Assembly: GCA_002415485.1 (NCBI GenBank)
Contig: DHYU01000086.1
Span: 14,752 to 25,569 of the forward strand
DNA: 10,818 bases
Source of the DNA: Proteobacteria bacterium UBA5122
Lineage (GTDB): Bacteria > Pseudomonadota > Gammaproteobacteria > Tenderiales > Tenderiaceae
Reading direction: 5' to 3'
The notes beneath the pieces are model-generated. The model ran no database searches and had not been told where the DNA came from. It saw only the letters and a program-made list of their open reading frames with translations. Within the stretch, counting starts at the first letter, position 1; every line of letters starts with the position of its first letter. Both the position numbers and the translations under genes were made by a program. Positions 1 to 7,628 of the stretch are shown one piece after another.

Positions 1-936
1 GAGATGGAATGCATTGCGATCTCAGGGCTGCGCGGCAACGGTGCACTGGGCTGGGTGCTGGCGCCGCTGCGTCTGGCGCGGGCGATGGCGCAGGCGCTGG
101 TGGTAATCATGCGTCAGCGGCCGGTGGTGGTGCTCGGCATGGGTGGTTTTGTCGCCGGCCCCGGTGGTCTGGTGACCCGTTTCCTGCACAAGCCGCTGGT
201 GATCCACGAACAAAATGCGATTGCCGGTTTGACCAACCGCAAGCTGGCGCGCATGGCGACCAAGGTGTTTGAGGCCTTCCCTGGCACGTTCCCGGCCAAG
301 CTGCAGGCGGCTGCCTGTGGCAATCCGGTGCGGGCAGCGATCGTCCAGTTGCCGACACCGGCTGAGCGTTTTGTTGGTCGTGACGCGCGATTGCGGCTGT
401 TGGTGCTCGGCGGCAGTCGCGGTGCACAGGCGCTGAACGAGACCCTGCCGCAGGCGCTGGCGCAGATCGATGCCGCGCAGCGTCCGGAGGTGTGGCATCA
501 GGCGGGCGCCGCCAATATCGATGCCGCGCGTGCTGCCTACCAGGCCGCCGGTGTCGATGGGCGCGTTGATGCCTTTGTCGATGACATGGCCGCAGCCTAT
601 GCGTGGGCGGACCTGGTGATCTGCCGCTCGGGTGCGCTGACCGTGGCTGAGCTGGCGGCGGCAGGCGTGGGTGCGGTGCTGGTGCCCTTTCCGCATGCGG
701 TGGACGACCATCAAACCGCCAATGCGCGTTATTTGAGTGATGCCGGTGCCGCGGAGTTGATGCAGCAGTCTGCGTTGACGGCCGAAGGCTTGGCGGCGGT
801 GTTGCACGGGTTTGTTGAGGATTGCGCTGCGGGTCGCAGCCGTTTGCTGGCGATGGCCGAGCAGGCGCGGGCCAAGGCGATTGTGGCTGCGGCGAAGACC
901 GTGGCCGATGGCTGTTTGGAGGTGTGTCATGGCTAA
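1..936 (+). CDS. murG: MurG, UDP-GlcNAc:lipid I GlcNAc transferase (5' partial)
   Basis: MurG transfers GlcNAc from UDP-GlcNAc onto lipid I to make lipid II at the inner face of the cytoplasmic membrane (GT28 family). The window holds 311 C-terminal residues; the reading frame is open at base 1, and comparison with remembered E. coli MurG (355 aa) suggests that about 65-70 residues are missing, including the N-terminal glycine-rich GGTGGH loop. Seen here are ISGLRG, the VVLGMGGFVAGPGG segment, IHEQNAIAGLTNR, the GGSRGAQALN loop that opens the C-terminal Rossmann domain, and the UDP-GlcNAc-binding CRSGALTVAELAAAG stretch followed by PHAVDDHQTANARYL. The ATG at base 4 is internal and not the real start. 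The stop lies 8 nt inside murC, so the two genes are probably translationally coupled. Identification is certain at family level. Confidence 0.97.
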   Translation, partial: EMECIAISGLRGNGALGWVLAPLRLARAMAQALVVIMRQRPVVVLGMGGFVAGPGGLVTRFLHKPLVIHEQNAIAGLTNRKLARMATKVFEAFPGTFPAKLQAAACGNPVRAAIVQLPTPAERFVGRDARLRLLVLGGSRGAQALNETLPQALAQIDAAQRPEVWHQAGAANIDAARAAYQAAGVDGRVDAFVDDMAAAYAWADLVICRSGALTVAELAAAGVGAVLVPFPHAVDDHQTANARYLSDAGAAELMQQSALTAEGLAAVLHGFVEDCAAGRSRLLAMAEQARAKAIVAAAKTVADGCLEVCHG

Positions 937-2338
937 GTCGCCGATGCGCCGCATTCGCAGTATCCATTTTGTCGGGATCGGCGGTGTCGGCATGTGTGGT
1001 ATTGCCGAGGTGTTGCACAACCTGGGCTACAAGATTTCCGGTTCTGATCAAGGGCAAAGTCCGACCACGGCACGTTTACAGGGGATGGGCATTGAGGTGC
1101 TGCAGGGCCACGATGCTGCGCATGTGAATGGTCGCGATGTGGTGGTCGTATCGACCGCGATCAAGGCCGACAACCCAGAGCTGGTCGCCGCCCATGAACA
1201 GTTGATCCCGGTGGTGCGTCGCGCCGAGATGCTGGCCGAGCTGATGCGCTTCCGCCAGGGTATCGCGGTGGCCGGCACGCATGGCAAGACCACGACCACC
1301 AGTCTGGTGGCGAGCATTCTGGCCGAGGGCGGTTTGGATCCGACCTTCGTCATCGGCGGTCGTCTGAATAGCGCCGGCACCAATGCCCGCCTGGGCACCG
1401 GCGAGTATCTGGTGGCCGAGGCCGATGAAAGCGATGCCTCTTTCCTGCATCTGAAACCGATGATGGCGGTGGTGACCAATATCGATGTCGATCACATGGA
1501 GACCTATGGCGGCGACTACAACCGCCTGCGCCAGACCTTTATCGACTTCCTGCACAACCTGCCTTTTTATGGTTTGGCGGTGATGTGTATCGATGATGCC
1601 GGTGTGCGTGATGTGCTGGCGGATTGTGGTCGGCCCATGGTGACCTACGGCTTCGATGAGGCGGCCGATGTGTACGCGATCGATGTTGCCCAACGCGGCA
1701 CGACGACGAGTTTTCAGGTGATGCGCAAGGGTCGCGAGCCGCTGGCCTTGACGCTGAACATGGCCGGTCGCCACAACGTACTCAATGCGCTGGCGGCGAT
1801 TGCGATTGCAACGGATCTGGGGATCGACGATGCGGCGATCCTGCGCGCCCTGGTTGGCTTCCAGGGCATCGGTCGCCGTTTCCAGATGAATGGTGTCGCC
1901 GACACGGCCAAGGGCCGGGTTGAGCTGATCGATGACTACGGTCATCACCCGCGTGAAGTGGCGGCAACGGTGGCGGCGATCCGCGCCGGCTGGCCGGAGC
2001 GCCGTTTGGTGGTGGCCTTCCAGCCGCACCGTTATTCGCGCACGCGGGATCTGTTTGAAGACTTCGCCAAGGTCTTGTCCGAGGTCGATGTGCTGGTGCT
2101 GTTGGAGGTGTATGCGGCGGGTGAGTCACCGATCGCCGGTGCCGACGGCCGCAGCCTGGCCCGCGCCGTGCGTGCGCGCGGTCAGGTCGATCCGGTCTTT
2201 ATCGAGGGTGTGGATGAACTGGCCTCGACTCTGCTCGGTGTGATCCACGACGGCGACCTGGTGTTGACGCTGGGTGCGGGCAATATCGGTGCGGCGGCGG
2301 CGTCGTTGCCGCAGCAACTGACCGGGGGCGGCGAATGA
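929..2338 (+). CDS. murC: MurC, UDP-N-acetylmuramate-L-alanine ligase
   Basis: MurC is the cytoplasmic ATP-dependent ligase that adds L-alanine to UDP-MurNAc, the first step of peptide-stem building. The protein is 469 aa (E. coli 491 aa). The N-terminal Rossmann domain carries GIGGVGM at about residues 16-22 and binds the UDP-sugar. The central Mur-ligase domain has the ATP P-loop GTHGKTTTTS (116-125, Lys120), EADESD (164-169), NIDVDH (184-189) and HN at 282-283. The C-terminal domain has DDYGHHP (335-341), FQPHRYSRT and GAGNIG. The start at 929 was chosen over the upstream in-frame ATG at 812 because GGAGG lies at 918-922, 6 nt ahead of the ATG, and the protein then begins just before the conserved Rossmann loop. 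It overlaps murG by 8 nt and murB by 4 nt. All key residues appear present. Confidence 0.98.
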   Translation: MAKSPMRRIRSIHFVGIGGVGMCGIAEVLHNLGYKISGSDQGQSPTTARLQGMGIEVLQGHDAAHVNGRDVVVVSTAIKADNPELVAAHEQLIPVVRRAEMLAELMRFRQGIAVAGTHGKTTTTSLVASILAEGGLDPTFVIGGRLNSAGTNARLGTGEYLVAEADESDASFLHLKPMMAVVTNIDVDHMETYGGDYNRLRQTFIDFLHNLPFYGLAVMCIDDAGVRDVLADCGRPMVTYGFDEAADVYAIDVAQRGTTTSFQVMRKGREPLALTLNMAGRHNVLNALAAIAIATDLGIDDAAILRALVGFQGIGRRFQMNGVADTAKGRVELIDDYGHHPREVAATVAAIRAGWPERRLVVAFQPHRYSRTRDLFEDFAKVLSEVDVLVLLEVYAAGESPIAGADGRSLARAVRARGQVDPVFIEGVDELASTLLGVIHDGDLVLTLGAGNIGAAAASLPQQLTGGGE

Positions 2339-3240
2339 TGGCGGCCCAGCAGCCTCAATTGCGCGGTTGCCTGCTCGAAAACGAGCCGATGGCGCGTCAC
2401 ACCACGTGGCGTGTGGGTGGTCCGGCCGAGCGTTATTACCAGCCCGCCGACCTGGACGACCTGATGGTGTTTCTGGCGCAGTTGCCTGCGGCCGAGCCGC
2501 TGTTCTGGCTGGGCCTGGGCAGCAACCTGCTGGTGCGCGATGGTGGCATCCGCGGCACGGTGGTCATCACCAGTGGCCTGTTGAATGAGATCGCGCTGCA
2601 GAGCGATGGTCGGGTACGCGTCGAGGCTGGCGTCGCCTGCGCCAAGGTCGCGCGTTTCTGTGCGCGTCAGGGCCTGGTCGGTGCGGAATTTCTGGCCGGT
2701 ATCCCCGGCACGATGGGTGGTGCGCTGGCGATGAACGCCGGTGCCTTCGGCGGTGAGACCTGGCCGTTGGTGGCAGCGGTAGAGACGCTGGATCGCCGTG
2801 GTCGTCTGCGCGTGCGCACGGCCGAGGATTTTGAGGTTGGGTACCGTTCGGTGAGTGGCCCGCAGGGCGAGTGGTTTGTCGCGGCGCACCTGAATCTGAT
2901 GGCGGGTGACGTCGAGGCGAGTTCGGCGCACATCCGCAGCCTGCTCGATCGGCGCAATCAGAGCCAGCCGATCGGCCAGCCAAGCTGTGGTTCGGTGTTT
3001 CGCAATCCGACCGGTGATTACGCGGCGCGCCTGATCGAGGCCTGTGGTCTGAAGGGTGTCTGCATTGGCGGCGCCTGTGTGTCGGAGAAACACGCCAATT
3101 TCATCATTAACACAGGCAGTGCGACGGCGGCCGAGATCGAGGCGCTGATCGAGCATGTGCGCGCCACGGTGCTGGCGCAACACGGGGTGGCCCTGGTGCA
3201 TGAGGTGCATATCGTCGGTGAGGAGGTAGGACATGGCTGA
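2335..3240 (+). CDS. murB: MurB, UDP-N-acetylenolpyruvoylglucosamine reductase (type II)
   Basis: MurB is the FAD- and NADPH-dependent enzyme that reduces the enolpyruvyl group of UDP-GlcNAc-enolpyruvate to give UDP-MurNAc. At 301 aa it matches the short type II form rather than the about 342-aa E. coli type I enzyme. FAD-binding segments are RHTTWRVGGPAE (21-32), GLGSNLLVRDGG (60-71) and the stretch from GAEFLAGIPGTMGG (116-129). Tyr170-Arg171 lie in the YRS motif. Ser220 in CGSVFRNP is the expected proton donor to the enol, and Glu290 in the C-terminal HEVHIVGE is the expected catalytic acid. The start is one of two adjacent ATGs (2335 or 2338); the first overlaps the murC stop as ATGA, behind a G-rich weak ribosome site near 2324-2329. 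The gene overlaps ddl by 8 nt. Function is well supported; only the exact start is ambiguous by one codon. Confidence 0.97.
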   Translation: MMAAQQPQLRGCLLENEPMARHTTWRVGGPAERYYQPADLDDLMVFLAQLPAAEPLFWLGLGSNLLVRDGGIRGTVVITSGLLNEIALQSDGRVRVEAGVACAKVARFCARQGLVGAEFLAGIPGTMGGALAMNAGAFGGETWPLVAAVETLDRRGRLRVRTAEDFEVGYRSVSGPQGEWFVAAHLNLMAGDVEASSAHIRSLLDRRNQSQPIGQPSCGSVFRNPTGDYAARLIEACGLKGVCIGGACVSEKHANFIINTGSATAAEIEALIEHVRATVLAQHGVALVHEVHIVGEEVGHG

Positions 3241-4183
3241 TCTGCGGCCTGAGGCGTTTGGCAAGGTGGCGGTGTTGCTCGGCGGCACGGCCAACGAACG
3301 GCAGATTTCACTCAAGAGCGGCGCGGCGGTGCTGGCCGCGCTGCAGGCCGGTGGCGTGGATGCCCATGCGCTGGACCCGATGGATGGCGAGGTGTTGTCG
3401 CGGCTGCAACGCGAAGGCTTTGACCGCGCCTTCATCATCCTGCACGGCCGCGGTGGTGAAGACGGTGTGATGCAGGGTGCGCTGGAGTCGATCGGCCTGC
3501 CCTATACCGGCAGCGGTGTGCTGGGCTCGGCGCTGGGTATGGACAAGCGCCGCACCAAACAGCTGTGGCTGGGCGCCGGTCTGCCGACGCCGCCGTTTGC
3601 GATTGTCGATGCGGGCAGCGATGTCGATGCCGTGGCGCAACAGGTCGGTCTGCCGCTGATCGTCAAACCCGCGTGTGAGGGGTCGAGTATCGGCATGAGC
3701 AAGGTCAACGATGTCAGTCGTCTGGCGCAGGCGATTGCGACGGCGGCGGAGAAGGATGCATCGGTGATCGCGGAGCGCTGGATCAGCGGCGGCGAATACA
3801 CAGTCTCGATCCTGAATGGACAGGCGCTGCCGGTGATCCGGCTGCAGACACCACACGAGTTTTATGACTTTGATGCCAAATATCTGGCCAACGACACGCA
3901 GTATCACTGCCCGTGCGGTCTTGATGCGGCGGCCGAGGCCGAGATGCAGGCGCTGGCCCTGGCGGCGTTTAACGCCGTGGGCGCGAGCGGTTGGGGGCGG
4001 GTCGATGTGATGCGCGATGCCGACGGCAACAACTGGTTGCTGGAAGTAAATACCGTGCCGGGCATGACGGATCACAGCCTGGTGCCGATGGCGGCGCGGG
4101 CGGCCGGGATCGAGTTCGATGCGCTGGTGCTGCGCATCCTCGAGACGAGCCTGCTTGAGACCAATGTGGAGGCTGGGCAGTGA
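3233..4183 (+). CDS. ddl: D-alanine-D-alanine ligase (DdlB type)
   Basis: Ddl is the ATP-grasp enzyme that joins two D-alanines; MurF then adds the dipeptide to the stem. It acts in the cytoplasm. The protein is 316 aa, close to E. coli DdlB (306 aa), with a slightly longer C-terminal tail. Seen are LLGGTANERQISLKSG (Glu22 near the first D-Ala site), HGRGGEDG, YTGSGVLGSALGMDK, the ATP-binding VKPACEGSSIGMS (144-156, Ser152), the omega-loop FYDFDAKY, and the metal/ATP site GWGRVDVM followed by LLEVNTVPGMT (Glu271, Asn273). The tyrosine of the omega loop and the absence of lactate-type changes suggest D-Ala-D-Ala rather than D-Ala-D-Lac activity, which is an inference. The start is supported by AGGAGG at 3221-3226, 6 nt ahead of the ATG. 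It overlaps murB by 8 nt and ftsQ by 4 nt. Confidence 0.97.
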   Translation: MADLRPEAFGKVAVLLGGTANERQISLKSGAAVLAALQAGGVDAHALDPMDGEVLSRLQREGFDRAFIILHGRGGEDGVMQGALESIGLPYTGSGVLGSALGMDKRRTKQLWLGAGLPTPPFAIVDAGSDVDAVAQQVGLPLIVKPACEGSSIGMSKVNDVSRLAQAIATAAEKDASVIAERWISGGEYTVSILNGQALPVIRLQTPHEFYDFDAKYLANDTQYHCPCGLDAAAEAEMQALALAAFNAVGASGWGRVDVMRDADGNNWLLEVNTVPGMTDHSLVPMAARAAGIEFDALVLRILETSLLETNVEAGQ

Positions 4184-4965
4184 AGTTGTTGTGGTGGCGC
4201 AAGGAGCCCAAGACCAATCGCCGCAATCCGGCGCCGGTCGTGGCCAAGCCGCCGCTGAAGGTGAGTTTTAACCTGCGGGTGATCGGCTCACTGATGATGA
4301 TGTTGACGATTGCGGCGCTGGCGGCGGTGGCCGTCGACAAGGTGGTCGACCCCAAGACCATGCCCTTGCAGATGGTGCAGATCGAGGGCGCGTTCAACAA
4401 GGTCAGCGCCGAAGAGGTGCGTCTGTTGGTACGTGACGCCATCGCAGGCAATTTTTTTACGGTCGACATGGCGACGATCACCTCGGCGGTGTCTGAGCTG
4501 CCCTGGGTGGCCTCGGCCGAGGTGCGCCGGGTGTGGCCGGATCGGCTGCATGTGGTGATCGAGGAGCAGCAGGCGATTGCGCGCATGGCGGGCGAAGGTT
4601 TGGTGAATGTGCGCGGTGAGTTGTTCTACCCCGATATCGCCAGTTACCCCGAGGGTCTGGTCAAGTTGTCCGGGCCGGCGACCACGGTCAGACAGATGGC
4701 GGTGCAGTATCGAGAGTTTGCGCTGGAGTTGCATGAGTCAGGCATCGAGATGGCGCAGGTGGAATTGACGGATCGTCGCGCATGGCAGCTGGTGTTGCGT
4801 GATGGTACCGAGGTGTTGCTTGGGCGCGAACATTTGACGCAGCGCATGCAGCGCTTTGTAAGTTATTACCCCAGTCTGGCGGCGGTCGAGAACGGCGTGC
4901 AGCGGGTGGATATGCGTTACACCAATGGTTTTGCAGTGCGCTGGCGTACAGCGCCACACGCGTGA
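4180..4965 (+). CDS. ftsQ: FtsQ, divisome bitopic membrane protein
   Basis: FtsQ is an inner-membrane division protein that recruits FtsB and FtsL and so links early and late divisome parts. The 261-aa protein (E. coli 276 aa) has a short basic cytoplasmic tail (residues 1-32), one membrane segment at about 34-52, a POTRA domain at about 63-131 (MVQIEGAFNKVSAEEV through PDRLHVVIEEQQAIA) and a periplasmic beta domain. Near the end, VDMRYTNGFAVRW matches the conserved C-terminal strand that in E. coli contacts FtsB. The start is GTG at 4180, overlapping the ddl stop as GTGA, with GGAGG at 4168-4172 and 7 nt of spacing; no ATG lies near. Translation is probably coupled to ddl. It is followed by a 36-nt gap before ftsA. 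Confidence 0.95.
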   Translation: MKLLWWRKEPKTNRRNPAPVVAKPPLKVSFNLRVIGSLMMMLTIAALAAVAVDKVVDPKTMPLQMVQIEGAFNKVSAEEVRLLVRDAIAGNFFTVDMATITSAVSELPWVASAEVRRVWPDRLHVVIEEQQAIARMAGEGLVNVRGELFYPDIASYPEGLVKLSGPATTVRQMAVQYREFALELHESGIEMAQVELTDRRAWQLVLRDGTEVLLGREHLTQRMQRFVSYYPSLAAVENGVQRVDMRYTNGFAVRWRTAPHA

Positions 4966-5001
4966 TTTTGGAATAGAGAGTAGACGGGAGACAAGGTTCG
5001 G

Positions 5002-6234
5002 ATGTCAAAAAGGGCGGAAAAGAACTTGATCGTGGGATTGGATATCGGCACCTCCAAGGTGGTGGCGATCGTGGCCGAGGTGTCGCCCAACGGCATGGAG
5101 ATCATCGGTATCGGCTCCCATCCATCACGCGGCCTGAAGAAGGGGGTGGTGGTCAATATCGAGTCGACCGTGCAGTCGATCCAGCGTGCGGTGGAAGAGG
5201 CGGAGTTGATGGCCGGTTGTCAGATCCACTCGGTCTACGCCGGGATCGCTGGTAGCCATATCCGCAGTCTGAATTCCCACGGCATTGTTGCGATCCGCGA
5301 TACCGAGGTCGCCAATGCAGATGTCGAACGCGTGATCGATGCGGCGCGTGCGGTGGCGATCCCGGCGGATCAGAAGATCCTGCATATCCTGCCACAGGAA
5401 TACATCATCGATAAGCAGGAAGGTATCCGCGAGCCGGTCGGTATGTCGGGCGTGCGGCTGGAAGCCAAGGTGCACATGGTCACCGGAGCGGTCAGTGCTG
5501 CGCAGAACATCGTCAAGTGCGTCAAGCGCTGTGGCCTGGAGGTGGATGACATCATCCTCGAGCAACTGGCCTCCAGCTATTCGGTGCTGACGGAAGATGA
5601 AAAGGAGCTGGGTGTCTGCTTGGTGGATATCGGCGGGGGCACGACGGATATCGCGGTGTTTACCGATGGCGCGATCCGTCACACGGCGGTGATTCCGATC
5701 GCCGGCGACCAGGTGACCAACGATATCGCGGTGGCGCTGCGTACCCCGACCCAGCACGCAGAAGAGATCAAGATCAAATACGCCTGCGCGCTGACGCAGC
5801 TGGCCTCGGCAGATCAAACCATCGAGGTGCCCAGTGTCGGTGATCGCGCGCCACGTCGTCTGGCGCGGCAGACACTGGCCGAGGTGGTTGAGCCGCGTTA
5901 CGAGGAATTGTTGACCCTGATCCAGGCCGAGCTGCGTCGCAGCGGCTTTGAGAATCTGATTGCGGCCGGTGTGGTGCTGACCGGCGGCAGTTCCAAGATG
6001 GAAGGCGTGGTGGAACTGGCAGAGGAGATCTTCCATATGCCGGTGCGCCTGGGTGTGCCGCAGTACGTGACGGGTTTGGTGGATGTGGTGCGCAATCCGA
6101 TCCATGCCACCGGTGTGGGTTTGTTGTTGTTCGGCCACAAACATGGGCATGACAGCAGTGGGGAAGGGTTTAGTGGGGGGAGTCAGGCAGGGATGTGGGA
6201 ACGGATGAGGGGTTGGTTTAAGGGTAATTTTTAA
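5002..6234 (+). CDS. ftsA: FtsA, actin-like membrane anchor of the Z ring
   Basis: FtsA is a cytoplasmic actin-fold ATP-binding protein that tethers FtsZ to the inner membrane and recruits later division proteins. It is 410 aa, close to the usual about 420. Phosphate-1 motif GLDIGTSKV (12-20), the 1C-domain region (SVYAGIAGSHIRSLNSHG and following), HILPQEYIIDKQ, phosphate-2 motif LVDIGGGTTDIAVF (207-220), IAGDQVTNDIA and the adenosine motif VVLTGGSSKMEG are all seen. The last 13 residues (MWERMRGWFKGNF, 398-410) form the amphipathic membrane-targeting helix. The ATG follows a purine-rich stretch (GGGAG at 4986-4990, AAGG at 4993-4996). It sits 36 nt after ftsQ and 89 nt before ftsZ, consistent with the classical ftsQAZ order. 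No missing motif was noticed. Confidence 0.98.
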   Translation: MSKRAEKNLIVGLDIGTSKVVAIVAEVSPNGMEIIGIGSHPSRGLKKGVVVNIESTVQSIQRAVEEAELMAGCQIHSVYAGIAGSHIRSLNSHGIVAIRDTEVANADVERVIDAARAVAIPADQKILHILPQEYIIDKQEGIREPVGMSGVRLEAKVHMVTGAVSAAQNIVKCVKRCGLEVDDIILEQLASSYSVLTEDEKELGVCLVDIGGGTTDIAVFTDGAIRHTAVIPIAGDQVTNDIAVALRTPTQHAEEIKIKYACALTQLASADQTIEVPSVGDRAPRRLARQTLAEVVEPRYEELLTLIQAELRRSGFENLIAAGVVLTGGSSKMEGVVELAEEIFHMPVRLGVPQYVTGLVDVVRNPIHATGVGLLLFGHKHGHDSSGEGFSGGSQAGMWERMRGWFKGNF

Positions 6235-6271
6235 GGGCGTTGGGATCGGTGATGTCGGCGGCGGGCCGGGG

Positions 6272-6321
6272 TTGCGATACAGAAAAATTTTAAGTTTTAA
6301 ATGAAAGGCGACAGGAGGTAG
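6272..6321 (+). promoter_or_regulatory. Possible ftsZ promoter and strong Shine-Dalgarno
   Basis: The 89-nt ftsA-ftsZ gap turns sharply AT-rich at 6281-6302. A candidate sigma70-like promoter is TTGCGA (6272-6277), 18 nt, then TTTAAA (6296-6301), which matches the -10 consensus at 4 of 6 positions. AGGAGGT at 6313-6319 is a near-perfect Shine-Dalgarno, 4 nt ahead of the ftsZ ATG, and is the strongest ribosome site in the window. This fits the need for far more FtsZ than FtsA. The Shine-Dalgarno is clear; the promoter is only a guess from base pattern. Other ftsZ promoters may lie inside ftsA, as in E. coli, but I cannot pick them out. Confidence 0.4.
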
Positions 6322-6323
6322 TT

Positions 6324-7505
6324 ATGTTTGAGTTGATGGATACGTATACACAGAATGCAGTGATCAAGGTCATCGGTGTGGGTGGCGGTGGTGGCAACGC
6401 CGTTGAGCACATGGTGGCTCGGGATGTGGAAGGAGTGGATTTTATCTGCGCCAACACCGATGCCCAGGCACTGAAAAAATCGGCGGCTCGCACAGTGTTG
6501 CAATTGGGTTCTGGTCTGACCAAGGGCCTGGGTGCAGGTGCAAACCCCGAAGTGGGCTACAAGGCGGCGATGGAAGATCGTGAGCGCATCGCGGAGCTGA
6601 TCGACGGTGCTGACATGCTGTTCATCACCGCAGGCATGGGTGGTGGTACCGGTACTGGTGCGGCGCCGGTGGTGGCCCAGGTCGCCAAAGAGATGGGCGT
6701 GCTGACAGTGGCAGTGGTGACACGTCCGTTCCCGTTCGAAGGCAAAAAACGTAATTCAGTGGCCGAGGCTGGGATCAAAGAGTTGTCTCAGCATGTGGAC
6801 TCGCTGATCACCATCCCGAACGAAAAGCTGTTGTATGTACTGGGCAAGAACGCATCGCTGCTGGATGCCTTCGGTGCGGCCAATAACGTGCTGCTGGGTG
6901 CGGTGCAAGGCATCGCTGATCTGATCACTCGTCCTGGTCTGATCAATGTCGATTTTGCCGACGTGCGTACCGTAATGTCTGAAATGGGTATGGCGATGAT
7001 GGGGACCGGCCGTGCCAGCGGTGAAGATCGTGCCCGTCGTGCAGCAGAAGAGGCCGTTGCCAGCCCTCTGTTGGAAGATATCGATCTGGCTGGTGCGCGT
7101 GGCATCCTAGTCAACGTCACTGCCGGGCTGGATATGTCCATCGGTGAGTTTGAAGAGGTGGGCAACGCGGTGAAAGAGTTCGCCTCCGAAAATGCCACCG
7201 TGGTCGTGGGTACCGTCATCGATGCCGAGATGAAGGACGAGCTGCGTGTGACGGTCGTTGCCACAGGCCTGGGTCAGGGCGCAGAAGAAAAGGTTGCGCC
7301 GAAGCTGGTGTACGAGAGCGTGCCAGTGGCTCCTCGTAAAGAAGAAGTGGATGCAGAACCAGAGTACAAAAATTACGATCAACCGACCGTAATGCGTACC
7401 GCTCCACGTGGCAGTGCAGCTGCCGCGCCGAGCCTGTCTGCGGCCGAGGACGGTAATCTGGATTATTTTGATATTCCGGCATTTTTGCGTCGTCAGGCGG
7501 ACTAA
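6324..7505 (+). CDS. ftsZ: FtsZ, tubulin-like division GTPase
   Basis: FtsZ polymerises with GTP into the Z ring at midcell and scaffolds the divisome in the cytoplasm. The 393-aa protein (E. coli 383 aa) has the nucleotide loop VGVGGGGGNA (17-26), the tubulin signature GMGGGTGTG (104-112), and the T7 synergy loop NVDFAD (208-213, catalytic Asp210 and Asp213) that completes GTP hydrolysis in the next subunit. After the core comes a Pro/Ala/charged linker of roughly 60 residues, and then the conserved C-terminal peptide LDYFDIPAFLRRQAD (379-393), which binds FtsA and ZipA. The start has an excellent AGGAGGT site. Codon use and base composition are less GC-extreme than in murG-ddl, as expected for a highly expressed gene, though this was judged by eye. 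Confidence 0.99.
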   Translation: MFELMDTYTQNAVIKVIGVGGGGGNAVEHMVARDVEGVDFICANTDAQALKKSAARTVLQLGSGLTKGLGAGANPEVGYKAAMEDRERIAELIDGADMLFITAGMGGGTGTGAAPVVAQVAKEMGVLTVAVVTRPFPFEGKKRNSVAEAGIKELSQHVDSLITIPNEKLLYVLGKNASLLDAFGAANNVLLGAVQGIADLITRPGLINVDFADVRTVMSEMGMAMMGTGRASGEDRARRAAEEAVASPLLEDIDLAGARGILVNVTAGLDMSIGEFEEVGNAVKEFASENATVVVGTVIDAEMKDELRVTVVATGLGQGAEEKVAPKLVYESVPVAPRKEEVDAEPEYKNYDQPTVMRTAPRGSAAAAPSLSAAEDGNLDYFDIPAFLRRQAD

Positions 7506-7525
7506 GTCCGCGGCATGCGCGTGTA

Positions 7526-7567
7526 CGCCGATGGGCAGGGCTAGTCGCCTTGTCCTGCCTGTCGGCG
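7526..7567 (+). terminator. Long hairpin after ftsZ, possible terminator
   Basis: GCCGATGGGCAGG (7527-7539) pairs over 13 positions with CCTGCCTGTCGGC (7554-7566), with two adjacent G-U wobbles in the RNA; C7526-G7567 adds an outer pair and G7540-U7553 an inner wobble. The loop is about 12 nt. It starts 20 nt after the ftsZ stop. The U-rich tract is poor: TTTT lies only at 7577-7580, about 10 nt beyond the stem. It may be a weak terminator, a processing barrier or an mRNA 3'-end stabiliser at the ftsZ-lpxC boundary. The hairpin is seen directly; its role is inferred. Confidence 0.5.
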
Positions 7568-7584
7568 ACCGCCTGATTTTGCCC

Positions 7585-7613
7585 TTCTGAGCCTCAATGG
7601 TTTGTGATAGACT
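7585..7613 (+). promoter_or_regulatory. Likely lpxC promoter (extended -10)
   Basis: TGATAGACT at 7605-7613 fits an extended -10 (TG, one base, then TAGACT, 4 of 6 matches to TATAAT). A weak -35, TTCTGA (7585-7590), lies 17 nt upstream. A GC-rich discriminator (GGCGCG, 7614-7619) follows. The expected start point is near 7620, which gives a leader of about 67 nt before the lpxC ATG. The assignment rests on pattern and position after the ftsZ hairpin only. Confidence 0.4.
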
Positions 7614-7628
7614 GGCGCGTTTCCGGTA

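Noticed and set aside
22..1020. 332-codon open frame on the minus strand across murG
   Set aside because: An antisense shadow of a GC-rich gene; the product is dominated by Arg, His and Gln and shows no motif.
2182..3438. 418-codon open frame on the minus strand across murB
   Set aside because: It mirrors murB and the ends of murC and ddl in GC-rich sequence, gives a His/Arg/Thr-rich protein without a recognisable domain, and has no ribosome site. The + strand genes explain the region fully.
5125..6150. 341-codon open frame on the minus strand across ftsA
   Set aside because: An antisense shadow of ftsA, rich in His, Asp and Arg, without family resemblance.
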